Shown: positions 43,891-52,671, numbered from the stretch's first letter. The stretch: DNA of 64,000 nt from DASQYE01 sp036389675 (GCA_036389675.1 DASVWI010000030.1:236735-300734), one strand, 5' to 3'. Numbers and translations are program-made. The notes: generated by a model not told the origin, from the sequence alone.

Positions 43891-45132
43891 CTATTCCTCG
43901 TATCTCTTGAAGAGCAGCGCGGCGTTTGTGCCGCCGAAGCCGAAGCTGTTGGAGAGCGCATACTCTACGTTCGCCGGTCGCGGCTCGTTGGGCACATAGT
44001 CCAGATCGCACTCCGGGTCGGCGTTGACGTAGTTGATGGTGGGCGGCAGTATGCCGCGGTTGATAGCCAGCACGGAGAAGACGCCCTCTATGCCGCCCGC
44101 CGCGCCAAGCAGGTGGCCCGTCATGGACTTGGTCGAGCTGACCGCCAGCCTCAAGGCGTGCTCGCCGAACGTCTTTTTGATCGCCATCGTCTCGAACTTG
44201 TCATTGTAAGGCGTGGAAGTGCCGTGCGCGTTGATGTAGCCGACCGACTGTGGCTCAACGCCCGCGTCCTTCATGGCCTTCTGCATGACACGGATTGCGC
44301 CCGACCCCGTTTCGTCCGGCATGGTGATGTGGAAAGCATCTGCCGTCATGCCGTAGCCGACCAGCTCGGCGTAGATTCGAGCGCCGCGCCGCCGCGCCGT
44401 TTCCAGTTCTTCCAGTATCATCAGGCCAGCGCCTTCGCCTATGACGAAGCCGTCGCGGTCGCGCTCGAAGGGACGTGACGCGTGCAGCGGGTCGTCGTTG
44501 CGCGTCGAGAGCGCGCGCATGGCGGCGAATCCGGCCACGGACATTGGCGTGATGGCCGATTCCGCCCCGCCGCAGATCATCACATCCGCGTCGCCGCGCT
44601 GAATGATCTTGAAGCTGTCGCCGATGGCGTGCGCGCCCGCCGAGCAGGCTGTGGCCGTCGCCGAGTTCGGCCCTTTCGCGCCGTGGCGAATAGAGACCTG
44701 CCCGGCGGCCAGATTAACGATCGCCGACGGAATGAAGAAGGGCGAGACGCGGCCAGGCCCGCCGTCCAGAAGCTTCGAGTGTTCGCGCTCGATGGCCCAG
44801 AAATCGCCTATGCCGCTGCTGATGTAAGTGCCGACCTGCTCCGCGTTTTCTTCCGTGACCTTCAACCCGCTGTCTTTGATCGCCTCGTCGGCGGCGGCAA
44901 TAGCATAGTGAATGAAAGCCCCCATCTTGCGCGCTTCCTTCTTCTCTATGAAATTGAGCGGGTCGAAATTCTTGATCTCGGCGGCGAAGCGCACGGTGAA
45001 CTTCTCCGTGTCGAACTTCTTTATGAAATCCACGCCGCTGCGCCCAGCCATCAACGCAGACCAGGTGTCCTCGACGGAATTTCCGACAGGGGTAACAAGG
45101 CCGAGGCCCGTAACCACGACGCGACGATTCAA
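43891..45132 (-). CDS. fabF: Beta-ketoacyl-ACP synthase II
   Basis: The elongating condensing enzyme of fatty acid synthesis, 413 residues. It has VVVTGLGLVTPVGN, the nucleophile Cys163 in TACSAGAHA, the His in NAHGTSTPYND, a second active-site His in MTGHLLGAAG, and SNSFGFGGTNA. ATG 45132 follows AAAGGAG. It is preceded by acpP, as in many fab clusters. Confidence 0.96.
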   Translation of the reverse strand: MNRRVVVTGLGLVTPVGNSVEDTWSALMAGRSGVDFIKKFDTEKFTVRFAAEIKNFDPLNFIEKKEARKMGAFIHYAIAAADEAIKDSGLKVTEENAEQVGTYISSGIGDFWAIEREHSKLLDGGPGRVSPFFIPSAIVNLAAGQVSIRHGAKGPNSATATACSAGAHAIGDSFKIIQRGDADVMICGGAESAITPMSVAGFAAMRALSTRNDDPLHASRPFERDRDGFVIGEGAGLMILEELETARRRGARIYAELVGYGMTADAFHITMPDETGSGAIRVMQKAMKDAGVEPQSVGYINAHGTSTPYNDKFETMAIKKTFGEHALRLAVSSTKSMTGHLLGAAGGIEGVFSVLAINRGILPPTINYVNADPECDLDYVPNEPRPANVEYALSNSFGFGGTNAALLFKRYEE

Positions 45133-45150
45133 AACAACACTCCTTTCAAA

Positions 45151-45228
45151 AACAGTGGCGAGTGACGAGCGGCAAGCGACAAGTTAAATGGTTGTCTTCC
45201 TGCTCGTCACTCGCCACTTATCACTGTT
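45151..45228. repeat. Heptad-repeat hairpin 5, acpP/fabF spacer
   Basis: A 16-bp perfect stem, GTGGCGAGTGACGAGC (45155-45170) with 45202-45217. The left arm begins AACAGTG directly followed by GCGAGTG. The right arm (complement of 45196-45228) has AACAGTG, an extra ATAAGTG, then GCGAGTG. The right arm contains the acpP stop codon. Confidence 0.82.
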
Positions 45229-45466
45229 TTTTGTGCTGGTCGATGTAGGTGTAGGCGTCGCGCACGCTCTGGATTTTTTCGGCATCCTCATCCGGTATTT
45301 CAATGCCGAACTCCTCCTCGAAACGCATCACCAGCTCGACCGTGTCAAGCGAGTCCGCACCAAGGTCATCAATGAAGCGTGCGTTAGGCGTGACCTCGTT
45401 CTCGTCCACACCCAGTTCGTCCACGATGATCTGCTTCACCTTATTCTCGATCTCTTGATCGGGCAT
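45221..45466 (-). CDS. acpP: Acyl carrier protein
   Basis: An 81-residue acidic protein carrying growing acyl chains on phosphopantetheine attached to Ser39 in ADSLDTVEL. Starting MPDQEIENKVKQIIVDELG, it is of standard length. It lies between fabD and fabF; fabG, often found here, is absent. Confidence 0.97.
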   Translation of the reverse strand: MPDQEIENKVKQIIVDELGVDENEVTPNARFIDDLGADSLDTVELVMRFEEEFGIEIPDEDAEKIQSVRDAYTYIDQHKKQ

Positions 45467-45510
45467 CTTTTTTGCTCCTCTGTGAATAATAAAAAGCTCT
45501 GAGAAAATTT

Positions 45511-46467
45511 TTAAGCGGCAGTCAGCGCTGCGCGCGTCGTATTTAAGCTCGCTGTGTCCTCGACATTCAAACTGCGCGCGTCGCGTTTGATCTGCCTGAG
45601 GAGTCCTGAAAGAACGCGACCCGGGCCGACTTCGATGAAAGTCTCTACGCCCTCACTCAACAACAACTCCATAGATTCCAGCCAGCGCACGGGCGACGAG
45701 ACCTGCCGCACCAGCGCGTCACGCGCCTCCTTGCCCGTCCCCTCGCCCGGCCCAACTACGGAGGCGTCCACATTCGTCACCAGCGGCAACGATAAATCTT
45801 TAAAACTCACGTCCTCTAAATCCGCCGCTAATCTTTCCTGCGCAGGCATCATCAGAGCGCAGTGAAAGGGCGCGCTGACCTTGAGCTTGATCGCCCGCTT
45901 TGCGCCACGCTCTTTGAGTAGCTCGATGGCCCTGTCCACAGCCGCCGTGTTGCCGGCGATGACTATCTGGCCCGGCGCGTTGATATTGGCGGGCATGCAG
46001 ACATCATTCTGCTGCGCCTCGCCACAGGCCCCCATCACTGTTTCCAAATCCGCGCCCATGATCGCAGCCATCGCGCCTGAGCCGACGGGCGCGGCCTCCT
46101 GCATGTAGCGCCCGCGCGCGCGCACTATACGCACGGCATCTCCGAGCGACAAAGCCCCTGCGGCGACGAGCGCCGAATACTCGCCCAGACTATGGCCCGC
46201 CACGAAGTCTGGCGCAGGTGAGCCTTCCGAGCCGAGAGCGCGCAGCGCCGCGACCGAGACGGTGAGAATCGCCGGCTGCGTATTCTCCGTCAACTGCAAC
46301 TCTTCGGCAGTGCCCTCAAAGCAGATGGACGAGATGGAGAACCCGAGCGCTTCGTCGGCTTCTTCAAAGACCTCGCGCGCCGCCGGGAAATTCTCTGCCA
46401 GATCGCGCCCCATGCCCGCATACTGCGAAGCCTGACCGGGGAAGATGTATGCCAGCTTGTTGCTCAT
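45511..46467 (-). CDS. fabD: Malonyl-CoA:ACP transacylase
   Basis: A 318-residue enzyme moving malonyl groups from CoA to ACP. It shows FPGQASQYAGMG, the nucleophile Ser in GHSLGEYSALVAAGAL, and the later active-site region SAPFHCALM. ATG 46467 overlaps the TGA of the small upstream gene by one base (TGATG); a GTG one codon earlier is possible. Confidence 0.96.
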   Translation of the reverse strand: MSNKLAYIFPGQASQYAGMGRDLAENFPAAREVFEEADEALGFSISSICFEGTAEELQLTENTQPAILTVSVAALRALGSEGSPAPDFVAGHSLGEYSALVAAGALSLGDAVRIVRARGRYMQEAAPVGSGAMAAIMGADLETVMGACGEAQQNDVCMPANINAPGQIVIAGNTAAVDRAIELLKERGAKRAIKLKVSAPFHCALMMPAQERLAADLEDVSFKDLSLPLVTNVDASVVGPGEGTGKEARDALVRQVSSPVRWLESMELLLSEGVETFIEVGPGRVLSGLLRQIKRDARSLNVEDTASLNTTRAALTAA

Positions 46468-46838
46468 CACTGATCGCGCGGCTGTAAAGAGAAAGAGACC
46501 GTTTCGCCCTGCTCGCCCATTTCAAACTCTTTCTTCTGCGCCGTGTATCCGTCAACCTTGGCCGTCACGCGATAGTGCCCCCGCGCCAGCCGCTTGATGC
46601 GAACCCTGCCCTTGCCGTCAGCCTTGCGAAAAAGGATGTCGCCCTCACGCGGCACGAGCGTGACGCAGGCGTCCTTCAGGGGTATCCCGCGCTCGTCCCT
46701 GATCTCTATCCAGAGAGAAGGGTCGCTGCTGCTGCTGCCCTGCTGCGACTGCGGCTGGGCCAAAGCGACAACGCTGCCGCCGCCACCGTAGAGCAGTAGC
46801 AATGAAAGGATGAGCGTGATGGAAACGTGGGTGCGCAT
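46467..46838 (-). CDS. Small secreted carboxypeptidase-regulatory-like (beta-sandwich) protein
   Basis: A 123-residue protein with a signal peptide (hydrophobic 6-16 and 20-26, cleavage near ALAQ), a Ser/Gln-rich spacer and one beta-sandwich domain (about 42-120). The domain reads IEIRDERGIPLKDACVTL, GHYRVTAKVDGYTAQ and ETVSFSLQP, the pattern of CarboxypepD_reg-like or PEGA-like folds. It is locked between fabH (3-bp gap) and fabD (overlap), an odd place for an exported protein. No catalytic function is suggested. Confidence 0.75.
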   Translation of the reverse strand: MRTHVSITLILSLLLLYGGGGSVVALAQPQSQQGSSSSDPSLWIEIRDERGIPLKDACVTLVPREGDILFRKADGKGRVRIKRLARGHYRVTAKVDGYTAQKKEFEMGEQGETVSFSLQPRDQ

Positions 46839-46841
46839 ACC

Positions 46842-47831
46842 TTACCAACGAATCAGGACTCCGCCCCATGTGACGCCGCCGCCGAACGAGGCCATCAGGA
46901 TGAGGTCGCCCTCCTTCACCTTGCCCGATTCGACGCACTCGTCGAGAGCAATCGGTATAGAGGCCGAAGACGTGTTGCCGTGCATGGAGATGTTTGAATA
47001 GATGCGCGACTCCTCAACTTCGAGCTTGCTCGCGACGGCGTCCGTGATGCGCTGGTTGGCCTGATGCGGAATAAACAGCTTGACGTTCTCGGCCCGCTCG
47101 CCTGCTTCATCCAGGACTTCACGCGAGATGTCTATCATCGAGCGCACGGCGACTTTGAAAAGCTCGTTCCCCTTCATCTTATAAAAGTGCTGGCCGGAGG
47201 CTATGGTCTCGGCGGTCGTGCCCATGCGCGTGCCGCCGCCCGGCGCGTACAGGTGCTCTGCGAAACGCCCGTCCGAGCGTATACGCGCCGCGAGGATGCC
47301 ACGCTCTGAACCATCGTGCGGCCCGAGCAGGGCCGCGCCCGCGCCGTCGCCGAAGATCACGCACGTCGAGCGGTCTTTGTAATCCACATACTGCGTCAGG
47401 ACTTCCGCGCCGATCACCAGAGCATAGCGCGATTGCCCCGTGCGAATCATGGAATCGGCGATGGTCAAACCGTACAGGAAACCGGAGCAGGCCGCCGCCA
47501 GATCGAAGGCGGCGGCGCGGTCAGCGCCAAGCTCAGCCTGTATCAGGCACGCCGTCGAGGGCAGCAGTTGATCTGGCGTGACGGTGGCGCACAGCAGGAG
47601 GTCGATCTCTGCCGGGTCAATGCGCGCGCGCTCAATCGCCTGACGACCGGCGCGGACGGCGAAGAGCGAAGTGTATTCGCCGGGGGAGGCTTTGCGGCGC
47701 TGCTTGATGCCCGTGCGCGAGGTGATCCATTCGTCCGAGGTCTCAACCATCTTTTCCAGATCGGCGTTGGTCAGAATGCCTTCCGGGTAAGAGTGCCCTG
47801 TGCCGAGGATCACTGCTTTTGTATTTGCCAT
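46842..47831 (-). CDS. fabH: Beta-ketoacyl-ACP synthase III
   Basis: Initiates fatty acid synthesis by condensing acetyl-CoA with malonyl-ACP. 329 residues with SDEWITSRTGIKQR, the nucleophile Cys in AAACSGFLYGL, GDGAGAALL, the His in IPHQANQRI and the Asn in GNTSSASIP. ATG 47831 follows a purine-rich GAGGGGAAG. It is downstream of plsX, from which a heptad hairpin separates it. Confidence 0.96.
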   Translation of the reverse strand: MANTKAVILGTGHSYPEGILTNADLEKMVETSDEWITSRTGIKQRRKASPGEYTSLFAVRAGRQAIERARIDPAEIDLLLCATVTPDQLLPSTACLIQAELGADRAAAFDLAAACSGFLYGLTIADSMIRTGQSRYALVIGAEVLTQYVDYKDRSTCVIFGDGAGAALLGPHDGSERGILAARIRSDGRFAEHLYAPGGGTRMGTTAETIASGQHFYKMKGNELFKVAVRSMIDISREVLDEAGERAENVKLFIPHQANQRITDAVASKLEVEESRIYSNISMHGNTSSASIPIALDECVESGKVKEGDLILMASFGGGVTWGGVLIRW

Positions 47832-47848
47832 CTTCTTCCCCTCAAGCC

Positions 47849-47940
47849 CGTGAATAGCGCATGGTAAATGTTCAAAGGTGAAAAGACAACAAAGCTTTCT
47901 GCCCGTTGACCACCCTTGCCCGCGCTATTTGCTATTCACC
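47849..47940. repeat. Heptad-repeat hairpin 6, plsX/fabH spacer
   Basis: The left arm GTGAATAGCGC (47850-47860) faces a right arm whose complement (47923-47939) reads GTGAATAG, an extra CAAATAG, then CGC. The right arm encodes the last residues of PlsX (Val-Asn-Ser-Lys) and its TAG stop. Confidence 0.75.
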
Positions 47941-48989
47941 AATTCGGCATATTCATGCGCGCGTGTCTGCGCGATCCCGCTCTCGATGCGCTCGCTGGCG
48001 CGGTGTTCGCTAAACTCTTTGGCGCTGCGAATGGCGTTGCGTATGGCGCGCGCGTTCGAGCTGCCGTGCCCGATCAGCACGATCTGACGCACGCCCAAAA
48101 GCGGCGCGCCGCCGTACTCCGAGTAATCCAGACGCTTCTTGATATTACGGAAAGCGGGGCGCGCCAGCATCGCACCGGCCTTGGTCTGGAGCGACGCCGT
48201 CAGCTCGCGCTTGATCATAGAGAGCATCGCGTCCGTCAATCCTTCCGACAGCTTGAGCATGACGTTACCAGTGAAGCCGTCGGTCACGATCACGTCAACC
48301 GCGCCCGTAAAGACATCGCGCCCCTCGACGTTGCCGACGAAATTCAGGCTCGAAAGGTCGCGCAGGAGCGGGAACGCCTCTTTGGTCAGGTCGTTGCCCT
48401 TGGCCTCCTCTTCGCCGATGCTCATCAGCCCGACGGTCGGGCGGTTGACGCCGAGCACGGCGCGCGAATAGGCGTCGCCCATGATGGCGAACTGCGCCAG
48501 ATGCTCTGGCTTGCACTCGGCGTTCGCCCCGACATCCAGCAGCAGAGTCGGCTTTCCCGAACGGGTCGGAATCATCGCCGCGAGCGCCGGACGATCAACG
48601 CCCGGCAGCATGCCTATGACCATCTTGGCCGTGACCATCACCGCGCCCGTGTTGCCCGCCGAGATAAAACCGTCGGCGCGCCCCTCGGTCACAAGCTTCG
48701 TCCCGACCCTCAAAGAACTTTTCTTCTTGCGCCGCACGGAGGTTGCGACGGGCTCGTCCATGCCGATGACTTCGGCGGCCTCGACAAACTCTATGCCGCG
48801 ATCACCGTCGCCGCGCCAGCCGCAGCGCCTCAGCTCCGGCTCGACACGGGCGGGTTGGCCCACCAGTATAATGCCGATGCCAAGGTCGCGCGCCGCCGCG
48901 AGCGCACCGTCAACTTCAGCGTGCGGCGCGTGGTCTGAGCCCATCGCGTCAACGACCACCTTGCCGGTCAGTGTGTGCCCGTGCTTCAT
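47925..48989 (-). CDS. plsX: Phosphate acyltransferase PlsX
   Basis: Makes acyl-phosphate from acyl-ACP, linking fatty acid and phospholipid synthesis. 354 residues: VVVDAMGSDHAP, VGQPARVEPEL, GFISAGNTGAVM, LLLDVGANAECKPEHL, GLMSIGEEEAKGN and 'VIVTDGFTGNVMLKLSEG'. ATG 48989 is chosen; a TTG one codon upstream is also possible. Its last four codons are part of the heptad hairpin. Confidence 0.95.
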   Translation of the reverse strand: MKHGHTLTGKVVVDAMGSDHAPHAEVDGALAAARDLGIGIILVGQPARVEPELRRCGWRGDGDRGIEFVEAAEVIGMDEPVATSVRRKKKSSLRVGTKLVTEGRADGFISAGNTGAVMVTAKMVIGMLPGVDRPALAAMIPTRSGKPTLLLDVGANAECKPEHLAQFAIMGDAYSRAVLGVNRPTVGLMSIGEEEAKGNDLTKEAFPLLRDLSSLNFVGNVEGRDVFTGAVDVIVTDGFTGNVMLKLSEGLTDAMLSMIKRELTASLQTKAGAMLARPAFRNIKKRLDYSEYGGAPLLGVRQIVLIGHGSSNARAIRNAIRSAKEFSEHRASERIESGIAQTRAHEYAELVNSK

Positions 48990-49037
48990 CAAATTGCGCG
49001 GGGGCGTGCGAGGGGCGCGCCCTTCGTCGCTCGCCGG

Positions 49038-49223
49038 TTAGCTTTCCTGTTCGATTCGCACTACCTCGCGGTCTCTGTAAAAGCCGCACTTCGGACACAC
49101 GCGGTGAGGCAGTCTCGGCTCCTGACAGTTCGGGCACAGACTGGTCTGCGGAGCCCGCAGCGCATCATGTGCGCGACGCTTGCGCGTGCGAGCTTTCGAG
49201 TGACGACGTTTCGGATTTGGCAT
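49038..49223 (-). CDS. rpmF: 50S ribosomal protein bL32
   Basis: A 61-residue protein, MPNPKRRHSKARTRKRR at the N terminus, with a zinc ribbon formed by CPNC and CPKC (residues 30-46). It is of standard length. It lies between yceD and plsX, the common bacterial order. Confidence 0.97.
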   Translation of the reverse strand: MPNPKRRHSKARTRKRRAHDALRAPQTSLCPNCQEPRLPHRVCPKCGFYRDREVVRIEQES

Positions 49224-49313
49224 GATAAAGACTCCTTAATAAAATTGTCTGATAAGCAGACGGCGCGCGAGCGGTCCTGAAAAATTCGCGCGCGCTCCCG
49301 ACAGAGCTAACTG

Positions 49314-49847
49314 TCACTTACCATCTTTTCCTTCTTGTTTCAAACTACTGAGCGCGGCCCAGCGCGGGTCAATCTCCCTGGCTTCGCAGGCGCAATCTTC
49401 CCTGTTTCTGTCGACCCCGCAGACCGGGCACAGCCCCTTGCACTCATCCGTGCAGAGGATGCGCGGAGGCATTGCCAAAAGCACCTGCTCGCGCACCAGC
49501 TCGTCCAGATCAATGACCTCGCCGTCAAAGACCGAGAGGCTCAGATCATCTTCCTTCAGCTCGGCTGTCTCGTCGCCGTAATAGGCTGTGGCCGGGACAT
49601 AGTTGACATCGAATTCCGTATCAATCGGCATGGAAACGGACTTCAAACAGCGGTCGCAATCAACTTCGGCGCGCGCTGTGATCGTTCCCTGCAAGCGCAC
49701 TTCCTGACCGCTGCGCGTAATGCGCCCGTTGATCTGCGGCGGTTCGGTCAGGCGCGCGTTCTCTTCATCGAGGACTAGCTCACCGGCCTCATAGCTGTGC
49801 GCCAGCGCGCTCGATTTCCCCTCCAGCTTGTCCAGTTCGATTCGCAT
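49314..49847 (-). CDS. YceD/DUF177 family protein
   Basis: A 177-residue member of the family implicated in 23S rRNA accumulation, commonly encoded before rpmF. It shows EVDCDRCLKSV in the middle and a C-terminal cysteine cluster (CTDECKGLCPVCGVDRN) typical of DUF177. ATG 49847 follows AGGGTGG with good spacing; an upstream in-frame ATG at 49862 has none. It is the first gene after the operon promoter. Confidence 0.9.
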   Translation of the reverse strand: MRIELDKLEGKSSALAHSYEAGELVLDEENARLTEPPQINGRITRSGQEVRLQGTITARAEVDCDRCLKSVSMPIDTEFDVNYVPATAYYGDETAELKEDDLSLSVFDGEVIDLDELVREQVLLAMPPRILCTDECKGLCPVCGVDRNREDCACEAREIDPRWAALSSLKQEGKDGK

Positions 49848-49900
49848 TACCCACCCTGTCATCTAACGGCGCTTTCGGCCAAGAGCGCGCAAAAGGCTTT

Positions 49901-49928
49901 ATTATAGCCGCCAATCTGAGAGTGTCAA
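49901..49928 (-). promoter_or_regulatory. Sigma-70 promoter of the yceD-rpmF-plsX-fab operon
   Basis: On the minus strand: TTGACA (complement of 49923-49928), 16-nt spacer, TATAAT (complement of 49901-49906). Both hexamers match the consensus exactly. The start site would be near 49894, about 47 nt before the yceD ATG. Confidence 0.88.
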
Positions 49929-49943
49929 CGCCGCAGGCGCTCC

Positions 49944-51182
49944 CTAGCGGTGGCTGCCCCCGGCCCTGACCGCATTGAGCGCCTCGCGCTGGATGACTTT
50001 AGCGAGCCGCCTGTCGCCGCCCGTCACCAGCCGCTTTTTCGCCTGCCCCGATGCGCTAAACAGTGGGGAAAGCTGCGGCGCATCATCCTGACGCAAGACG
50101 CGTCGCGCAGCCGTGCGATAGCGCGGGTCGTCTCCGCCGACAGAGCGCGCGGCGCTAAAGGCATCCTTCGCCTGCTCGCGCTCGCCCGTGCGGGCAAACA
50201 CCAGCCCGAGCATGTAGAAGGCTGCGGCATACTCGCCGTCCATCTCGACGGCCTTACGCAGGTGGCGCACGCTCATGCGGTCGCGCCCCAACTGGTAATA
50301 GACGCAGCCGATCACATAATGCGCTTCGGGCGAAGGATGCGCGGCGAGTGCCAGCTTAAACTCTAGGAGCGCTTCCTTCCAGCGATGCTCCGCCGCGTGC
50401 AGCCTTCCAAGGCCGTAGTGCGCTGCGAAAGAAGACTTGTCGCGACGGGCCGCCTCGCCCAGCAACTCGCGTGCGCGCTCCAATTCGCCTTCGTCGCCGC
50501 AGGCCAGACCCAACAGCAGAAGGGCTGCGAAGTTGCCGGGCGCGGCCTCGAAGGCGCGCGTAAGGTAATCGCGCGCCAGCGCCATTTTGCCCGTGCTGAA
50601 GAAATGCTCGCCGATGACATAGAGGAGCGGCGCATTTCCGGGCGCGAGTGCGGCGGCGCGTTCCAGCACGCGTATGGCGCGCACGGTCTCCTCGCTTCCC
50701 ATCAGCGACATAGCCTGCTGTACGTACTGCTCGAAGACGGCCTGATCCGGCCCGCGATAACCGGCTATGATCTCCTCGCCCAACTGCTCGCGCCGCTCAC
50801 GCTCGTCCTGCGCGCTCTGATCCGTGCGGCAGCGCTCACGCCAGAGCTTTTCCAGTTTGCCCGCCTCGATAGTGCCCGCTTCGGTCAGCAGGCTGATCAG
50901 CGTTTCAATCAGCGCGTGATCGAAATAAGAGTTCTTGGCCTGACGCAAAAGAAGCTCAAGCCCCTGCTCCAACTTGTCCGTCAGGCGCGTGAGGCGATTC
51001 TCTAGCGCCGAGACGCGTTCCAGCAAGTGCTCTTCGTATGAAGCCGTCCAGTTCTGATTTTCGTAACGCCCGGCGGGCGAATCCACCACCAGCATCAAAC
51101 GAGTCCCGCAACGCGCACAATGCTCCTGCCCCAACGGATTCGCCGCAAGGCATTTCTGACAATAATGCGCGATGCTACTCAT
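49944..51182 (-). CDS. Zinc-ribbon, coiled-coil and TPR protein
   Basis: A 412-residue protein with no catalytic motif. It has an N-terminal zinc ribbon (C8, C11, then CARC at about 22-25), a coiled-coil stretch (about 50-80, RLTRLTDKLEQGLELLLRQ), and at least five TPR-like repeats (about 150-360). The C terminus is basic. It is probably a scaffold. The ATG at 51182 has no Shine-Dalgarno; the base before it already belongs to a heptad hairpin that fills the spacer to the upstream gene. It is the last gene of the thiolase operon. Confidence 0.7.
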   Translation of the reverse strand: MSSIAHYCQKCLAANPLGQEHCARCGTRLMLVVDSPAGRYENQNWTASYEEHLLERVSALENRLTRLTDKLEQGLELLLRQAKNSYFDHALIETLISLLTEAGTIEAGKLEKLWRERCRTDQSAQDERERREQLGEEIIAGYRGPDQAVFEQYVQQAMSLMGSEETVRAIRVLERAAALAPGNAPLLYVIGEHFFSTGKMALARDYLTRAFEAAPGNFAALLLLGLACGDEGELERARELLGEAARRDKSSFAAHYGLGRLHAAEHRWKEALLEFKLALAAHPSPEAHYVIGCVYYQLGRDRMSVRHLRKAVEMDGEYAAAFYMLGLVFARTGEREQAKDAFSAARSVGGDDPRYRTAARRVLRQDDAPQLSPLFSASGQAKKRLVTGGDRRLAKVIQREALNAVRAGGSHR

Positions 51183-51268
51183 AAAATCGGGGATCGGGGG
51201 TCAGGGGCCGGGGGTCAGTGAAGACGGTTTTCACCGGCCCCTGACCCCTGAGCCCCGTCCCCAATTTT
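51183..51268. repeat. Heptad-repeat hairpin 7, filling the hydroxyacyl-CoA dehydrogenase/TPR gene spacer
   Basis: G-rich 7-nt words (GGGGTCA, GGGGCCG, GGGATCG) form arms at 51183-51223 and 51231-51268. Both arms begin AAAAT and share GTCAGGGGCCGG. Relative to each other, the left arm has an extra GGGTCAG after it and the right arm an extra CTCAGGG before it. The element runs exactly from the start codon of one gene to the stop codon of the other. Confidence 0.8.
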
Positions 51269-52114
51269 CTAATATTCATAGAACCCGCGCCCGCTTTTGC
51301 GCCCGAGCCAGCCTGCGTCCACGTATCTTTTCAGGAGCGGGCAGGCCCTGTATTTCGGGTCGCCGAGGCCCTCATGGAGAACATTCAAAATCGCCAGGCA
51401 GACATCCAGCCCGATGAAGTCCGCGAGCGTGAGCGGCCCCATCGGGTGATTCATGCCGAGCTTCATGATGCCGTCAATACTCTCGCGCGTGGCGACGCCT
51501 TCATGCAGCGCGAAGATCGCCTCGTTGATCATCGGCATCAACACGCGGTTGGAGACGAAGCCCGGCATGTCGTTACACTCAAGCGGGGTCTTCCCCAGCC
51601 GCTCCGTCAGGTCGCGCACTTTCGTGTACGTCTCGTCCGATGTCGCCATACCGCGTATGATCTCGACCAGCTTCATCACCGGAACGGGATTCATAAAGTG
51701 CATGCCAATCACTTTGTCCGGTCGCCTGGTGGCCGCGCCCAGCTTTGTTATCGAGATGGAAGAAGTATTCGAGGCCAGAATCGCTTCGGCGCTGACGGTC
51801 TCGTCGAGCGCGCGAAAGACCTCCGCTTTCACGCTCACGTCCTCAGTCACGGCCTCGACCACGAGCGTCGCCTCGCTCAGAGCATCCCAGTCGGTCGTCG
51901 TGCGTATGCGTGCGATGATGGCGCGTTTCTCTTCATCCTGCAAACGCTCTTTATCAACGTCGCGCTGTAGGCTCTTGTCCACAGCCTTCATCCCGCGCTC
52001 TAGAAACTCTTCTTTGACATCGCGCAGCACGACCGTGTAACCGGCACGCGCCGCCACTTGCGCGATACCGTTACCCATCGTGCCTGCGCCGACGACCCCT
52101 ATTGTCTCGCTCAA
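51269..52114 (-). CDS. hbd: 3-hydroxyacyl-CoA (3-hydroxybutyryl-CoA) dehydrogenase
   Basis: A 281-residue NAD-dependent enzyme with the Rossmann motif GAGTMGNGIAQ, SNTSSISI, the catalytic His in MHFMNPVPVMKLVEII, and NDMPGFVSNRVL. The family oxidises 3-hydroxyacyl-CoA or reduces acetoacetyl-CoA. With the thiolase in the same operon it could serve beta-oxidation or butyryl-CoA formation, and the ETF genes nearby fit either. Confidence 0.94.
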   Translation of the reverse strand: MSETIGVVGAGTMGNGIAQVAARAGYTVVLRDVKEEFLERGMKAVDKSLQRDVDKERLQDEEKRAIIARIRTTTDWDALSEATLVVEAVTEDVSVKAEVFRALDETVSAEAILASNTSSISITKLGAATRRPDKVIGMHFMNPVPVMKLVEIIRGMATSDETYTKVRDLTERLGKTPLECNDMPGFVSNRVLMPMINEAIFALHEGVATRESIDGIMKLGMNHPMGPLTLADFIGLDVCLAILNVLHEGLGDPKYRACPLLKRYVDAGWLGRKSGRGFYEY

Positions 52115-52135
52115 GGCTGCATCTCCAAAAAAAGT

Positions 52136-52648
52136 TCAGTCGCGCCAGTTCGGCATCCGTCTGGTCTGCGCCGGCTCGCGCTCGCTTCGCTCGCCCGTAG
52201 CACGATCAAACAGGTCGGCGGAAGATGCGGACGCGTCGCGCAGTGAATATGGCTCATGCGAGGAGAGCGACGGCGCATCGTGCATGTGCGCGCCCTGTCC
52301 GAAGAGAAACCAGAGCGTGTAGACGCAAAGCGCCGTCCCCAGCGGGACGCTCATGGCCGCTATCACCGACCCGATGATACCGGCCATGCGTGCCCACGAT
52401 TTACGTTTCAGAAGCGCGTATCCTGCGACCAGTGACGGCACGGAATAGAAGAGGCCGAAGAGGCTGATGAGCGTGATGATGAGGAGATAGATGCTGAACG
52501 GCATACCGTCGTGCGTTCTGTTCCCTTCTCTTACGACGGGCACGATGACGGCGAAGAAGATGACAAACATCAGCATCATCAGCCCGTGCAGCGCGCCGTA
52601 TACCAGATGCAGGATGCCCAGAGTTTTATTGTGCTGTTCGTTTGTCAT
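52136..52648 (-). CDS. Membrane protein, function unknown
   Basis: A 170-residue protein with three to four predicted transmembrane segments (about 12-38, 50-78, 86-113) and a hydrophilic C-terminal tail (about 115-170) rich in Ser, Arg and Asp. I do not recognise the family. It lies between thiolase and hydroxyacyl-CoA dehydrogenase with gaps of 21-23 nt, so it is cotranscribed with them. Confidence 0.75.
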   Translation of the reverse strand: MTNEQHNKTLGILHLVYGALHGLMMLMFVIFFAVIVPVVREGNRTHDGMPFSIYLLIITLISLFGLFYSVPSLVAGYALLKRKSWARMAGIIGSVIAAMSVPLGTALCVYTLWFLFGQGAHMHDAPSLSSHEPYSLRDASASSADLFDRATGERSEREPAQTRRMPNWRD

Positions 52649-52671
52649 GCGTTCTCCACTACGCTTATGCC

